A stretch of 64,000 bases of DNA. Origin: Streptomyces sp. NBC_01142 (GTDB lineage Bacteria > Actinomycetota > Actinomycetes > Streptomycetales > Streptomycetaceae). The stretch covers positions 1,550,001-1,614,000 of the forward strand of contig NZ_JAPEOR010000003.1 of the NCBI RefSeq assembly GCF_026341125.1, given 5' to 3'. Positions 8,762 to 18,334 of this stretch are shown here, piece by piece. Both the position numbers and the translations under genes were made by a program. The notes under the pieces were generated by a model. It made no database searches, was not told where the DNA came from, and was given only the letters and a program-made list of their open reading frames with translations. Position 1 is the first letter of the stretch. Each line of letters starts with the position of its first letter.

Positions 8762-9566
8762 CTCTGATCGACGCATTCGGGACACCGGCTTTGTCCGGCG
8801 CTCTCACCCAGCCCGCCGCGTCATGACCTCCGGCCGCTGCCGCCCTTGCGCGGCCGCAGCACTGGCCGGGCCCGGCGGAAGGGCTCTTCTCCTCCATTGG
8901 TTCCGCCGCCTGTGCCCCCGCAGGGGAGTGCTGCGGGGGCGCCGCCACTATCCCTTGTCTTCCCCCGCTCCTGCGCTGGTCGGTCTGAGACCGTAGCGCG
9001 CCATCGGCGCATGCACAGTGTCTTTGGCCGATTGCGCTCAGCCACGGCCGTCGGGTTCCCGTCCAGTGCCTGCACGCACCGGCGGATACCCCCCTTACCG
9101 GGAACGCGGGGAATCCCCCGCCCTTACGGCGGGCAGCTCCAGCGCCGCTCATGCGGCCGAGCCGAAGCCAGATGGGCAGCCGCCTCCAGCTCGCCGCCCC
9201 CACCGACCCCGAGCCGGAACCGGAGCCAGCCGTGGCCTGAACACCAGCACACACCGCTCGGCCCCTTCGCCACGTCCAGGCGAGGGGGCCGATCTTCCAT
9301 CTGAAAGCTACTCGCGGGTTACTTGTCACCTGGTTCGCCGCTCGTTAACGGCACGACGGACGTGAGTTCAGCGTGACTGAGGGGCTTTCACCGGGAACCC
9401 ACGGCGTCCTCGGCAGGCAGGCTCGAGAGTGCGGTGGGTTCGTCTAGTCATTCGCTCTCGGCGGTCTGCTCATCTGATGCCGATCTCCGAGACGGATCCT
9501 CACCAGCCATGACCTGGGCCACGAAAACCATCTCGCCAGCGCCACACTGCCGGGTACGTTCATCTC
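8762..9566. other. Non-coding or unassigned stretch
   Basis: About 800 bases without a supportable gene. Overlapping frames on both strands lack ribosome sites and recognisable protein features. Short G/C-rich hairpins occur (for example around 9095-9140). I see no tRNA or riboswitch-like element. Confidence 0.5.
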
Positions 9567-9929
9567 GTGTGCTACTACGCCGAAAAGCCCTACAAGCTGC
9601 ATTACGCGTGCGTGCTCTGCCGCGTCGCGTTCAAGCGGCATCCCAGTCCCGGCGAGCACCGATGCCCTCGATGCTCAGAACCAATGGTTTGTGCCGGCCA
9701 CGACTTCGCGGCACCGCGGCGTCGGGACACCAAGGCGTGGACCGTCGTGGCCGCGGTTCTCAACGCCGGACTGCGTTACGAGGGCCGAGAACCGTGCGGC
9801 TGCGGCAAGGAACCCAAGTTCCGTCCCCGCACCAGAGCTCAGCTGCGCGCCCGCCGAATCGCAGCAACACGAACCGGCGTTCCCCTCGCCGACAAGCTGG
9901 GAAGAGCAGAGCTACAGGCATCCGACTGA
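9567..9929 (+). CDS. Small zinc-ribbon protein
   Basis: The 120-residue protein has two CxxC knuckles near the N-terminus, CVLC (about residues 15-18) and CPRC (about 33-36). A conserved DFAAPRRRDTKAW block follows, then a CGCG cluster and an Arg-rich tail with RTGVPLADKL. Proteins of this build are widespread in Streptomyces and often wrongly labelled as deoxyxylulose-phosphate synthase. The sequence shows only a structural zinc ribbon and no enzyme signature. It starts at GTG and is followed within about 50 bases by IS-type inverted repeats. Confidence 0.7.
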   Translation: MCYYAEKPYKLHYACVLCRVAFKRHPSPGEHRCPRCSEPMVCAGHDFAAPRRRDTKAWTVVAAVLNAGLRYEGREPCGCGKEPKFRPRTRAQLRARRIAATRTGVPLADKLGRAELQASD

Positions 9930-9980
9930 TTCGAGAAGCGATGCAGAGACGGCAGCACACGATCCGCCTCCATAAGATCA

Positions 9981-10003
9981 TTCACGGAACTGCGGTCAGA
10001 GCC
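9981..10003 (-). repeat. Orphan IS-type terminal repeat
   Basis: This site differs by one base from the inverted repeat at 4565-4587 (TTCACGGAACTGCGGTCAGA...). It ends 8 bases before the left end of the ISL3 element at 10011. No partner in inverted orientation was found to the left. Confidence 0.5.
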
Positions 10004-10035
10004 ATCGGCAGGCTGTGACCGCGCTTCCGTGATGC

Positions 10036-11624
10036 CTACGGCTGGATGAGGATTCGGGCTCTCAGCACGTGGAATGAGGCTCGGCCGTACATCTGTCGCT
10101 TGATCGTCTTGATGCGGTTGACGTGGCCTTCTACGACGCCGGAGCTGTATTGCAAGGTCAGGCCGGCGGTGACGGCGTCGATGTCGAACTTCATGAACCG
10201 GGCGAACCCGCGGATCGGCTGAGGTGCGTCACGCTCCACTTCGCTGATCCAGTCGGGCAGCAGCTGTCCTGTGCGGTCGCGGACCAGGGTGGTGAACCGC
10301 TGCGCGATGTCGCGGGCGCGGGCGATGTCTGGGCAGGCCAGGCAGACGTCGTTGAGCCGGACCTCGTCGTCTTCGTTCAACGACTCACGGCGACGCATGA
10401 TCCAGGACGTGATCGCGCGGGGGCTCGGAATCGGCGCCGGTGCGGGTATGGCAGTGCCGTCTCGAAGAGTCGCGACGTATCGGCGGACCGTCTGAACCGT
10501 GCCCCCGAATCCGCGCTCGCGAACTCGCGGAAGAGCCGGCTGGCGTCCGTGCAGCCGTTGAAGAATCGGGCTTGCAAGTAGGAGTGAAAGGGTGCGAGGA
10601 GCCCTGTTCGACGATGCCGGGCGGATTCGATGAGTACGGCGAGATCGGTGTCCCGGAAGTGCCGCACTGTCTTGCGGTCCATGCCCAAGCGGCGCGCGAT
10701 CGCGCTGATCGTCCATCCTTTGTCCGACAGATCGAGGATGTCGGCGTGCCGGTGGAGGGTCCGCTCGACGATGGCGCTCTTCGGGAGCGCGGCCGGCTGA
10801 TCCGGCACCCAGGTGTCAGGGACCGGCGCGTCAGGTTGAGCCCGCTCTTGGGCATGTTTCCGCAGGCAGCTGCGGTGCTGGTGACATGTCTTCTCCACCA
10901 CAGCGGACAGGTTTTGCAACAGATGCCACCGATCGGCCACTTCGATCGCCCCGGTGGCGGCCTGTTTGATCGCGCGGGTGTAGCCGGTGGCCCGGTCCCG
11001 GCAGATGACCTCCGCTCCGGGGTGGGCCTCCAGCCAGGCAAGGAGGGTTTCCGAGCTGCGGTCGGGCAGAACATCGAACGGCTTGCCCTGTTCAACGTCC
11101 ACGAGCACCGTTCCGTATGTGTGGCCACGCCGGAAGGCGAAGTCATCCACCCCCAGGATCCGCGGAGCCCGGGCCGGGACCACCGGCGCCGACAGCAGGC
11201 GGATGAGTGACGTCCGCCGTCCGGCCAACGCCAGCCGTCGGCAGAGGCGTTCTCCCGGGCGGCCCCCGAGCTCCACGGCCACGAAGCGGACAAGGTCACG
11301 CATGGCCACCGACGACTGACTGTGAGACCTCGTGAAACCTTCGATCTGCTCAACGAATGTCCGTCGGCGGCACATCGATATGTCACAGAGGAACCGCCTC
11401 ACCCGTAGTCGGACGAGCACCTCTCGACCGCCGACAGGCCGATCGGCCAGCCGCCGCCAGTACCGGCTGTGGACCCTTCGTGCAGCGTTGCCACAGTCCG
11501 GACAACGGCCAGGAGGACCAGTACCAACCGCGTCCACGAACAGGGTGCGGCCCGCGACATGCAACCGCGCGATCCTCAGCTCGATCCCCGGAAACAGGAC
11601 GTCCGACAGCTCACGCAACCCCAT
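10036..11624 (-). pseudogene. ISL3-family transposase with frameshift
   Basis: The first frame (from 11624) holds the ISL3 zinc finger (CPDCGNAARRVHSRYWR), the DDE domain (ILGVDDFAFRRGHTYGTVLVD; EVICRDRATGYTRAIKQA; VADRWHLLQNL) and an HTH (GWTISAIARRLGMDRKTV). Homology then leaves this frame near 10520-10530. It continues in another frame with VQTVRRYVATLRDG, TSWIMRRR, AGLTLQYSSGVVEGHVNR and RQMYGRASF to the stop at 10036. The total length is normal for an ISL3 transposase. One indel, real or from sequencing, therefore separates the two parts. As written the gene cannot give a full transposase. Confidence 0.88.
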
Positions 11625-11678
11625 ACAGAAGTTGTGCCGCGACGAAACGATCCGGCATGCCAGCCGCTGCGGTCGCGA

Positions 11679-11957
11679 TCAGTACGGGCGCTGGATGCCG
11701 TGAGCCTCCAACGCGCTCTCGTAGCGGCCCAGCAGTTCGTCGAAGTTTGCCAGGAGGATGGTGGCAGCCTCGTGGGCGTCATTGACGTCGCCCTCGGCGC
11801 AGGCCTCCACGATTTCGGCAACGTCGCCGCGGATGATCGACAGCGAGTCACCCTGGATCAGCACCCCCGGGAAGTGACGTGGGGGCAGGCGGACAACCGC
11901 GTCGTTGCCTGGATCCGTGAACAGCTCAGCCTCAATGCGTTCCATCGGGATATCCAA
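11679..11957 (-). CDS. DUF6959-like small protein carried inside the ISL3 element
   Basis: The 92-residue acidic protein begins MDIPMERIEAELFTDPGNDAVVRL and carries PPRHFPGVLIQGDSLSIIRGDV and a helical C-terminus. This resembles the small Streptomyces family DUF6959 from memory. It lies between the transposase start and the right inverted repeat, so it moves with the IS. The distance to the transposase is about 55 bases on the same strand, so both may share a transcript starting in the right end. The function is unknown. Antitoxin-like or transposition-modulating roles are possible but not shown. Confidence 0.65.
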   Translation of the reverse strand: MDIPMERIEAELFTDPGNDAVVRLPPRHFPGVLIQGDSLSIIRGDVAEIVEACAEGDVNDAHEAATILLANFDELLGRYESALEAHGIQRPY

Positions 11958-12060
11958 CAGCAGACGCCATACCTCATCCAGCCGTAGTCATCACGGAAGC
12001 GCGGTCACAGCCAATCGGCATCAGCATCGCGCCGGCCCGGCCCCCGACCCGGAGAGAGCA

Positions 12061-12416
12061 ATGGCCCTTCTGCCCCGCACCGTGTACGTCGCCAGCTGCG
12101 ACGGCTGCGGCGTCACCTACTACGCCGCCAGCCCCGAAGACGAAGACGACTACGAACTCACCCTGCCCAGCAGCGAACTCGACCCCGCCTGGGCCCGGCA
12201 GATCACGGGGACCAGAGCTGGATCGCCAGCGCCCGGCACCTGTGCCCCGCATGCGTGACAGCGCGGGGCGACGCCGTCATCGAACGGCTCGAGCTGGAGC
12301 GCATCCGCCTCCCGCTCTTCGACCTCCCCATCGAACGACCCCGCCCCCCGGGCGGAGAAAACGGACCCCGACATGACCGAGCAGCGCCTGCGCGAACTGC
12401 ACGCCGCCGCCCTTGA
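12061..12416 (+). pseudogene. Frameshifted CxxC-containing hypothetical protein
   Basis: The gene starts MALLPRTVYVASCDGCGVTY, with a CxxC knuckle and an acidic EDEDDYEL segment. In this frame it runs into non-homologous sequence after about residue 48. The other frame continues with coding character from about 12205: GDQSWIASARHLCPACVTARG with a second CxxC, then IERLELERIRLPLFDLP. Together they give a plausible zinc-ribbon protein of about 105-118 residues, so one indel near 12200-12210 breaks it. The end overlaps the next gene start at 12373. Confidence 0.55.
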
Positions 12417-12732
12417 AGCCCACACCGACCGCATCACCGACGGTGCCAGCGCGGCCGCCGTCCTGCGCTCACTGCCCCCGCAAGCCGCCGGACCGAACCG
12501 GCCCAAGACTGTATGCCTGTGCGGCTCCACCCGCTTCTGGGCCGAGCTCGCCGAGGCCAACCTGCGCGAGACCGCGGCCGGTCACATGGTCCTCGCCCCC
12601 GGCTGCGACATGAAGCATCCGCTGCCGAACGCTGGTCAGATGGAGAGGTCCGCACCGGCTACGCAGGCGAGGTGGCCAGCCGGTCATGACCCTCCCTCTT
12701 CAGGCTTGTTGGCGCGTGAATGCTCGGCGTAA
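12373..12732 (+). CDS. Truncated nucleoside 2-deoxyribosyltransferase-like protein
   Basis: The first 80 residues end in KTVCLCGSTRFWAELAEANLRE, followed by GHMVLAPGCDMKHP. This is the nucleotide-binding start (CGSTRF, VLAPG) of Streptomyces nucleoside 2-deoxyribosyltransferase-like proteins. After HP the expected sequence stops and an unrelated Pro/Arg/Ala-rich tail follows, so the C-terminal half, with its catalytic Glu/Asp region, appears deleted. It probably is not an active enzyme. The start ATG lies just after GGAGAAAACGGACCCCGAC. Confidence 0.5.
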   Translation: MTEQRLRELHAAALEAHTDRITDGASAAAVLRSLPPQAAGPNRPKTVCLCGSTRFWAELAEANLRETAAGHMVLAPGCDMKHPLPNAGQMERSAPATQARWPAGHDPPSSGLLARECSA

Positions 12733-12782
12733 TCAGGAGGCGATATGGGCGGGGGATGCGGAACACTTCCCAGGTGATCGTG

Positions 12783-13415
12783 ATGCAGCCCGTCCTGGAG
12801 ATCTACCCCCCTGGTGGCTTTGCCCTCTGGCCCGTCGCCGAGATCGAGTCGTTCAGCTACCTGCCACTCAGCGGTGAGCTCGCCCCCGCCGAGGTCGGGA
12901 CAGCGGTGATGCGCATCGCCGGTTGCAACGACATCGACCCTGAACATGACGACCGGCCGCCTCGGCCCGCCGACCCGCTCGGGTCCTTCCTGCACGGACT
13001 GCTGACCTTCGACAACCTCTTCGCTGCCGGTGGCATGCGGGTCACGGACAGCGCCACCGGCATCACCTTCCTACCCGGCTGCTGCAATGGGCTGGAGGAC
13101 TGGCGTGACTGGCGCGAGGTCGTCGCCGGTAGCGGCCGAGCCTCCTTCGGCCACGACCCCGATCCATTCGCCGAGCGCCTCGCCGACACCGTCCGGTTGA
13201 CCGTCGACGCCGAGCAGAGCGACAGTCCGGTGATCGAGCTGTCCGTCACCGAGCTCCGCCACCTGCTCGACGGCGCCGAGCATGACCTGACCAACTTCCT
13301 TGCAGTGGCCGCTGACTGGGCGTCTCAGTACCTGCCCGACCAGTTCACCGCTGTCACCACCGCCCTCGCGCGCGTCCTCGCCCTGCCCGCGTCGGCCGTA
13401 CCGTCAAAACCGTAG
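12783..13415 (+). CDS. Conserved hypothetical protein
   Basis: This is a protein of about 210 residues starting MQPVLEIYPPGGFALWPVAE. AGGTGA lies 4 bases before the chosen ATG; alternatives are ATG at 12756 or 12720. It is acidic and well-folded in composition, with no membrane segment. Notable blocks are GITFLPGCCNGLEDWRDWRE and a helical C-terminus (VTELRHLLDGAEHDLTNFLA). The N-terminal half looks like a beta-rich domain. I do not recognise the family. The next 235 bases are intergenic. Confidence 0.6.
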   Translation: MQPVLEIYPPGGFALWPVAEIESFSYLPLSGELAPAEVGTAVMRIAGCNDIDPEHDDRPPRPADPLGSFLHGLLTFDNLFAAGGMRVTDSATGITFLPGCCNGLEDWRDWREVVAGSGRASFGHDPDPFAERLADTVRLTVDAEQSDSPVIELSVTELRHLLDGAEHDLTNFLAVAADWASQYLPDQFTAVTTALARVLALPASAVPSKP

Positions 13416-13652
13416 GTTGACGGCCCTGCTCTGCCGATCAACTGATGGCCGTGACCCGGGCATAGTCGTCGTGTACGACGTAGTAAGCATGTTCGCGTAC
13501 CGTGCTGGGCATTTCGCCGAGTACGCCGACACACGCTCTCGGGACCGGCGGCAAAGCACTTCGTGGTGGGCGATGAACGCCGGCAGTCCGTCCTCAGCCA
13601 TCACCATCCTCAACTCCTCCACGCAGTCCCCACTGATCAAGGCCCGAGTAGA

Positions 13653-14259
13653 TCAACGCAGTGCGGCCTTTGGGAAAGGCGGACTCTCGGCCTCTCCTGA
13701 ATAGATCGCCACCAACGAGTCAGTTCCTCGCCACCAGGCGTCCGCCAGCCCCATCACCTCTCGTACCGGCTTGAAGGCGTCCAGCGCGATGCCGTCGACG
13801 GCGTCGCCGGTGATCTTGGTTTGCTTCGCCCACATGGACGCGTGGTGGGTGAGTGCGAGCGCCTCCACCCATCCCTCAACGGTCTTATGCAGAGGTGTCC
13901 ATTGACCCGCATGGATGCCGAACTCACCAGCAGGTCCGATCACGAAAAAACTGGGGACCGCTGTCCGCTGCATCCCTGCCTCGAACCACCATCCATCGGT
14001 GGATGAGCCTTCCGGCGAGTCAGGATCGAGGTACTTGGGACCTCCGTCGTACTGCGACGAGGGTGGCAAGAGCAGCACCCCATCGCTCCTGATACTCCGC
14101 CATCCGGTCGATCACCGCCGCCGGGATCCCCCGCTCAAGCCACCACTGCCGGTGTTGCTCGACTGGCTTGGTGTCGACCTTGACGCCGTGTGCGCTGACA
14201 AAGGACCGGGCCCTTCGAGTCAGCCCGTCGGGTACATCGTTGATGAGGTGAAGGTTCAC
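13653..14259 (-). pseudogene. Frameshifted hypothetical protein (SMI1/immunity-like appearance)
   Basis: The N-terminal part (from 14259) reads MNLHLINDVPDGLTRRARSF and onward to IPAAVIDRMAEYQERWG. From there the coding signal moves to the frame reading LLLPPSSQYDGGPKYLD and onward to FVIGPAGEFGIHAGQWTPLHK, AWWRGTDSLVAIYSGEAE and a stop at 13653. The two joined halves give about 200 residues of coherent sequence, with one base gained or lost near 14078. The LPPS.QYDGGP..L pattern recalls SMI1/KNR4-like (SUKH) immunity proteins, but the similarity is weak. Without a correction it yields only fragments. Confidence 0.5.
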
Positions 14260-14495
14260 CAGGCGGACGGTACCCGGTGCAGCTGGGCGAGAGCGTGCCG
14301 GAGGAGGGCGCCTCTACCCCAGGCAGTCAGTCGTGACCCCAGTGGGGCTGATCTATGAGCTCCCTATTCCGCACGCCTCAACTTGCCGATAAGCGCGTCC
14401 GCCGCTGAGCGCTGGTCGGCAGGGGGCCCCCGTCCCAACCGCCTACGCAGCAGAGATAGACCGCCGATCATGACCTGCGCGCTTCTCTACGGCTA

Positions 14496-15458
14496 TCAGG
14501 CTTCGATACGAAGCCAGGTGTTGCCGGCGCGAAGCCACAGAAAGCCGTCACGCCCCTGACCACAGCGCATGACCACCCGGCCGGGAACTCGTATCTTGCG
14601 CTGGTCGGTCACGCTCCATGTAGCGTCGACCAGCTCGGCGCGAACCACTTCGGTTGCTCGCTGGTTGTGGTCGCGCTTGGTCAGGACTGCTCGATTGCCG
14701 CGTACGGCGAATCCGTCCGGGTCACGTACGGGGCTGGGCCAGCTGGTTACCTCACCCGTGGAGGGGGTGATCCGCGTCAGGAACGTGCCTCCGCGTCGGC
14801 TGCCGGAGTACCAGACCAGCCACACCCGGTCGCCCTCGGTGGCGGCGGTGCAGCCCTCCAAGGGCGCGTCAGGAAGGCGGCCATCCGGGGCCCATATCGC
14901 CTGACCTTCGGTACTCCAGCCGGCAAGCCCGGCTGCCGACTCCGGATGTCCTCCGTAGATGCCTTCATCACCATGGGCCGTCCAGATCGATCCGCCGCAA
15001 TCGGTCACCAACGCTGGGATGTCGTCGCCGATACAGAAGGTGCCCTCCTGCTCGCCGTTTTCCAGAGAGAACACGACGGCGTTCGGCTTCCACGAGCCCG
15101 TGTCCTCCTTGCGCGCGCGACTGCTTGCTATGAGGAGCCGAGAGTCAGGGAGAAGGGCGATGTGACTGGGCCGGACCTGTACATCCTTGATCATTCGGCG
15201 TTGAACTGCACCGTCAGCCTGGCGGATCACCAGAGTTCCATCGAATGGAAACTTCGGGCCCCATCCCACCCAGCCCTTGGTGTAGCGGCTTCGGCGTAGG
15301 TACTTCCGATGGACGAGAAGAACAGCAAGTTCTCCTGTCGGGCCAACGGTCCACCAGAGAGGGCGTTGCCCTGCCCAGAGATCCGTAGGGGGCGGGCTCC
15401 ACACCTTCTGCACTTCACCGACTGCCGGCACCGTATCCCCCGCTCTGAACTGCAGCAC
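14496..15458 (-). CDS. Hypothetical beta-propeller-like protein
   Basis: The 320-residue protein has repeated short beta patterns ending in Trp or Tyr, for example RPLWWTVGPTGELAVLLVH, SHIALLPDSRLLIASS, GDRVWLVWYSG and DGFLWLRAGNTWLRIE. The spacing suggests a six- or seven-bladed propeller. There is no signal peptide or membrane helix and no catalytic motif. The start is a TTG/ATG-type codon with the first residues MLQFRAGDTVPAVGE. It lies alone next to an orphan IS21 end. The function is unknown; propellers of this kind usually bind ligands or proteins. Confidence 0.55.
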   Translation of the reverse strand: MLQFRAGDTVPAVGEVQKVWSPPPTDLWAGQRPLWWTVGPTGELAVLLVHRKYLRRSRYTKGWVGWGPKFPFDGTLVIRQADGAVQRRMIKDVQVRPSHIALLPDSRLLIASSRARKEDTGSWKPNAVVFSLENGEQEGTFCIGDDIPALVTDCGGSIWTAHGDEGIYGGHPESAAGLAGWSTEGQAIWAPDGRLPDAPLEGCTAATEGDRVWLVWYSGSRRGGTFLTRITPSTGEVTSWPSPVRDPDGFAVRGNRAVLTKRDHNQRATEVVRAELVDATWSVTDQRKIRVPGRVVMRCGQGRDGFLWLRAGNTWLRIEA

Positions 15459-15553
15459 CTGAACGTGTGTGCTGGTGAGACGAGTGTATTGATGCTAGAT
15501 CGAGCCGCCGCGTGTGCCGATTCACTGCCCTGTTCAGCACTGAGCGCCGCTTC

Positions 15554-15620
15554 TGTGAGCGGTCACGAAATTCCCCATGTCAGACCGCTTGAGCGTCACG
15601 TAATTCCCCACCCTCGCGGT
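15554..15620. repeat. Orphan IS21-type terminal repeats
   Basis: TGTGAGCGGTCACGAAATTC (15554 on), followed by a second GAGCGTCACGTAATTCCCC unit (15591-15609), matches the multiple terminal repeats of the IS21 at 16540-19148. No transposase adjoins this end. Together with the downstream IS21 it encloses the methyltransferase gene. Confidence 0.6.
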
Positions 15621-15684
15621 CTCGGTCCCCATGGGGGTGGTAGCGAGCGGTAGCCTGGCGAATGCTCCCGACCGAGCATCCGTG

Positions 15685-16467
15685 TTAACTCCTCCGGGCC
15701 TCGATGAGGAAGCGCTGCGCGTAGGCCACGAAGGGGCCGTGGCGCTCGATGAAGTCGTGGAGCTCTGCCAGACGGTCGCGGTACTTGTTCACCGTGAAGC
15801 CCGGGACGATCCAGATGACCTTGCGGAGGAAGTGGACCACCGCCGCAATGTCGTGGAACTCCATCCGGAGCGCTTCCTGGCGCACGGCCACAACATCCAG
15901 ACCCGCCGCTTCCGCGCCAGCCGCGGCCTCCATCGGGCTCGCGCCTGCTGCGGTCGCCAGCGGAGGGAGAGACCAGTCGGCCGCAGCCCGCTGCGGCCCC
16001 ATCATGAAGTCGGTCAGTTCACGCACGCTGCCCGAGCCCACCTGCTGGGAAAGGTACGTGCCGTTGGGGCACAGGACCCGGCGGACCTCGTCCCAGCGGG
16101 TTACCACCGGATGACGGCTGACCACCAGGTCGAAGTGATCCGATGGAAACGGCAGGTCAGCCGTATCGCCAGCCTCAACAACGGTGCCGTTGAACCTGGC
16201 CAGGTTACGCCGGGCGATCTCCAAGTTCGGCCGCCATGACTCCGTTGCCGTCAGGACCGGCGGCGCAACTGGGACCGAGGCCAGAACCTCGCCCCCGCCG
16301 GTTTGGATGTCAAGCGCTGCCTCGGCCTTCGCCATCCGATCCGCGAGGAGTTTCGCATAACCCCAGGACGGACGCTGTTCGGTCGCGCGACCGGCGAACC
16401 AGGAGAAGTCCCAGCCCTCCGTCGGGACGGCTTCACCTTCGGCGACAAGATCTTCGAACCTGGACAT
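15685..16467 (-). CDS. Class I SAM-dependent methyltransferase
   Basis: The 260-residue protein starts at the internal ATG MSRFEDLVAEGEAVP rather than the longer Arg-rich extension. SAM motif I is ALDIQTGGGEVL, the second-strand region carries ARFNGTVVEAGDTADLPF, and motif IV is FDLVVSRHPVVTRW. RRVLCPNGTYLSQQVG follows, as in UbiE/Methyltransf_11 proteins. The N-terminal SWFAGRATEQRPSWGY block is typical of small-molecule or regulatory methyltransferases in actinomycetes. The substrate cannot be told. The IS21 lies directly upstream and may drive or disturb its expression. Confidence 0.8.
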   Translation of the reverse strand: MSRFEDLVAEGEAVPTEGWDFSWFAGRATEQRPSWGYAKLLADRMAKAEAALDIQTGGGEVLASVPVAPPVLTATESWRPNLEIARRNLARFNGTVVEAGDTADLPFPSDHFDLVVSRHPVVTRWDEVRRVLCPNGTYLSQQVGSGSVRELTDFMMGPQRAAADWSLPPLATAAGASPMEAAAGAEAAGLDVVAVRQEALRMEFHDIAAVVHFLRKVIWIVPGFTVNKYRDRLAELHDFIERHGPFVAYAQRFLIEARRS

Positions 16468-16714
16468 GAGGCGAGAATGGCAGACGGCGAAGACGCCCGC
16501 ACCAGGATTACGACGGCGCCGGCGGCAGCACGGCCACACTATGAACGGTCACGATTTTCCCTATCCAGGGTGGTTTGAGCATCACTTGATTTCTCATCCA
16601 GATTTCTCCTAATTGGCCATGGGTACGGAGGCGTTCGGGATCGAGGGACCTGGTCATCGCGGCGACGGTGGTGGGCCTCTGGACCTGCTGGTCGGACAGC
16701 CGATGGACACGCCG

Positions 16715-18334
16715 ATGGCAAGGAGAACGCTGGTCGTGGTCGACATCACCGAGATCTACGTCCACTGGTACGCGGGCCGCTCGAAGAGCGATCTGGCCAG
16801 GTCGCTGGGGGTGGACCGCAAGACGGTCAGGAAGTACCTGGCGCCGGCGGAGGCGTCGGGGATTGCGCCGGGCGGGCCGCCGATGAGCGAGGCGGATTGG
16901 GGGAAGCTGATCAAGGGGTGGTTCCCGGAGCTGGCCGACCGGCGGCTGCGGCAGCTGACCTGGCCGGAGATCGACCTGCACCGCGACTTCATCGAGAGTC
17001 TGCTGGGGAAGGTGACCGTCTCGACGATCCACCAGCGGCTGAGGGACGAGCACAAGCTTGAGGTCTCCCAGTCCTCCCTCCGCCGCTGGATCCGCGACAC
17101 GCTGCCCGACGAGGTGAAGAAGTCGCAGGTCACGGTCCTGCGGGACGAAGTAGAGCCGGGCTCGGAGGCCCAGATCGACTATGGCTTCCTGGGGCAGTGG
17201 ATCAATCCGAGGACGGGCAAGCGGCACCGGATCTGGGCGTTCGTGATGGTGCTGCCCGCTTCACGGCACATGTTCATGCGGCCTGTGGTGCATCTCGATC
17301 AGCACGCCTGGACCGAGGCCCACGTCGCTGCGTTCGAGTACTTCGGCGGCATCCCCCGCCGACTGGTGCCCGACAACCTCAAGACTGGGGTCGACAAGCC
17401 CGATCTCTACGATCCGAAAATCAACAAGGCGTATGCCGAACTCGCCACCCACTACGGGGCGTTGGTAGATCCAGCTCGCGCTTTGAAGCCAAAAGACAAG
17501 CCCAGAGTGGAGCGGCCTATGCCCTATATCAGGGACTCGTTCTGGCGCGGGCGGGAGTTCGTCTCGCTCGAACAGATGCAGAAGGAGGCGGTCATCTGGA
17601 GCCGCGACGTCGCCGGGCGCCGTGACTGCCGGCCGCTGGACGGGGCGGCACCGGCGGCCGTCTTCGCGGCGGTGGAGGCCGAGACACTGCTGCCGCTGCC
17701 GCACACGGCATTCGTTCTGGCCCGCTGGTCGACGGCGACGGTCGGCCCGGACATCCACATCAAGGTCGGCCGCACCCTTTACTCGGTGCCCTGGAAACTG
17801 ATCGGCCGCCGAGTCGACGTCCGTTCCACCGCGACAATGGTCCAGGTCTTCCTCGACGGTGAACTGGTCAAGACTCACGCGGCACTTGAGCAGGGAAAAC
17901 GCACCGACCGGGGCGACTACCCACCGGAGAAGATCGCCTTCCAGATGCGGACGCCGGTCTGGTGCCGCACCCAGGCATCGGAGGTCGGGGACGCCTGCCG
18001 CACGGTCATCGACCTGCTGCTGGAGATCAACGCGCTCTACCGGCTCCGCGCCGCCCAGGGGATTCTCGGACTGCGTAAGAAGTACGGCGAGACGCGGCTC
18101 GAAGCGGCCTGCGCGAAGGCGATCGCGGTCGGCGACCCTTCCTATCGCACCATCAAGGGCATCCTGGTCGCCGGCACCGAGACCGACCCCGAGCCCGAGA
18201 CCAGCGGCGATGCCGGAGCGGCCGCCTTCCTCCACGGACCCCAGCAACTGTTCGCGACCGTCGCACACACCGGGAACGCGGACGGCGATCTCGACGACCA
18301 GGGTCACCACGACGCCGAGGAGGTCCGACGATGA
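16715..18334 (+). CDS. istA: IS21 transposase IstA
   Basis: The N-terminal HTH is SKSDLARSLGVDRKTVRKYL. A DDE integrase core follows, with Asp in EAQIDYGFLGQW, Asp in RRLVPDNLKTGV and Glu in RVERPMPYIRDSFW. A C-terminal beta domain with IKVGRTLYSVPWKLIG completes it. I chose the ATG giving MARRTLVVVDITEIYVHW because this matches family N-termini; ATG at 16703 or TTG at 16613 are possible. The protein cuts and joins the IS ends together with IstB. The last codons overlap the istB start (ATGA). Confidence 0.92.
   Translation: MARRTLVVVDITEIYVHWYAGRSKSDLARSLGVDRKTVRKYLAPAEASGIAPGGPPMSEADWGKLIKGWFPELADRRLRQLTWPEIDLHRDFIESLLGKVTVSTIHQRLRDEHKLEVSQSSLRRWIRDTLPDEVKKSQVTVLRDEVEPGSEAQIDYGFLGQWINPRTGKRHRIWAFVMVLPASRHMFMRPVVHLDQHAWTEAHVAAFEYFGGIPRRLVPDNLKTGVDKPDLYDPKINKAYAELATHYGALVDPARALKPKDKPRVERPMPYIRDSFWRGREFVSLEQMQKEAVIWSRDVAGRRDCRPLDGAAPAAVFAAVEAETLLPLPHTAFVLARWSTATVGPDIHIKVGRTLYSVPWKLIGRRVDVRSTATMVQVFLDGELVKTHAALEQGKRTDRGDYPPEKIAFQMRTPVWCRTQASEVGDACRTVIDLLLEINALYRLRAAQGILGLRKKYGETRLEAACAKAIAVGDPSYRTIKGILVAGTETDPEPETSGDAGAAAFLHGPQQLFATVAHTGNADGDLDDQGHHDAEEVRR

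Larger units (their letters stand above)
10011..12012 (-). mobile_element. ISL3-family insertion sequence with passenger gene
   Basis: About 41-bp terminal inverted repeats with a single mismatch (10011-10051 and 11972-12012; outermost 20 bases GGCTGTGACCGCGCTTCCGT) define a 2.0-kb element. The flanks share ATCGGCA (7 of 8 positions), fitting the 8-bp target duplication of ISL3. Inside are a frameshifted ISL3 transposase and a second gene of the DUF6959 type. Confidence 0.85.
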
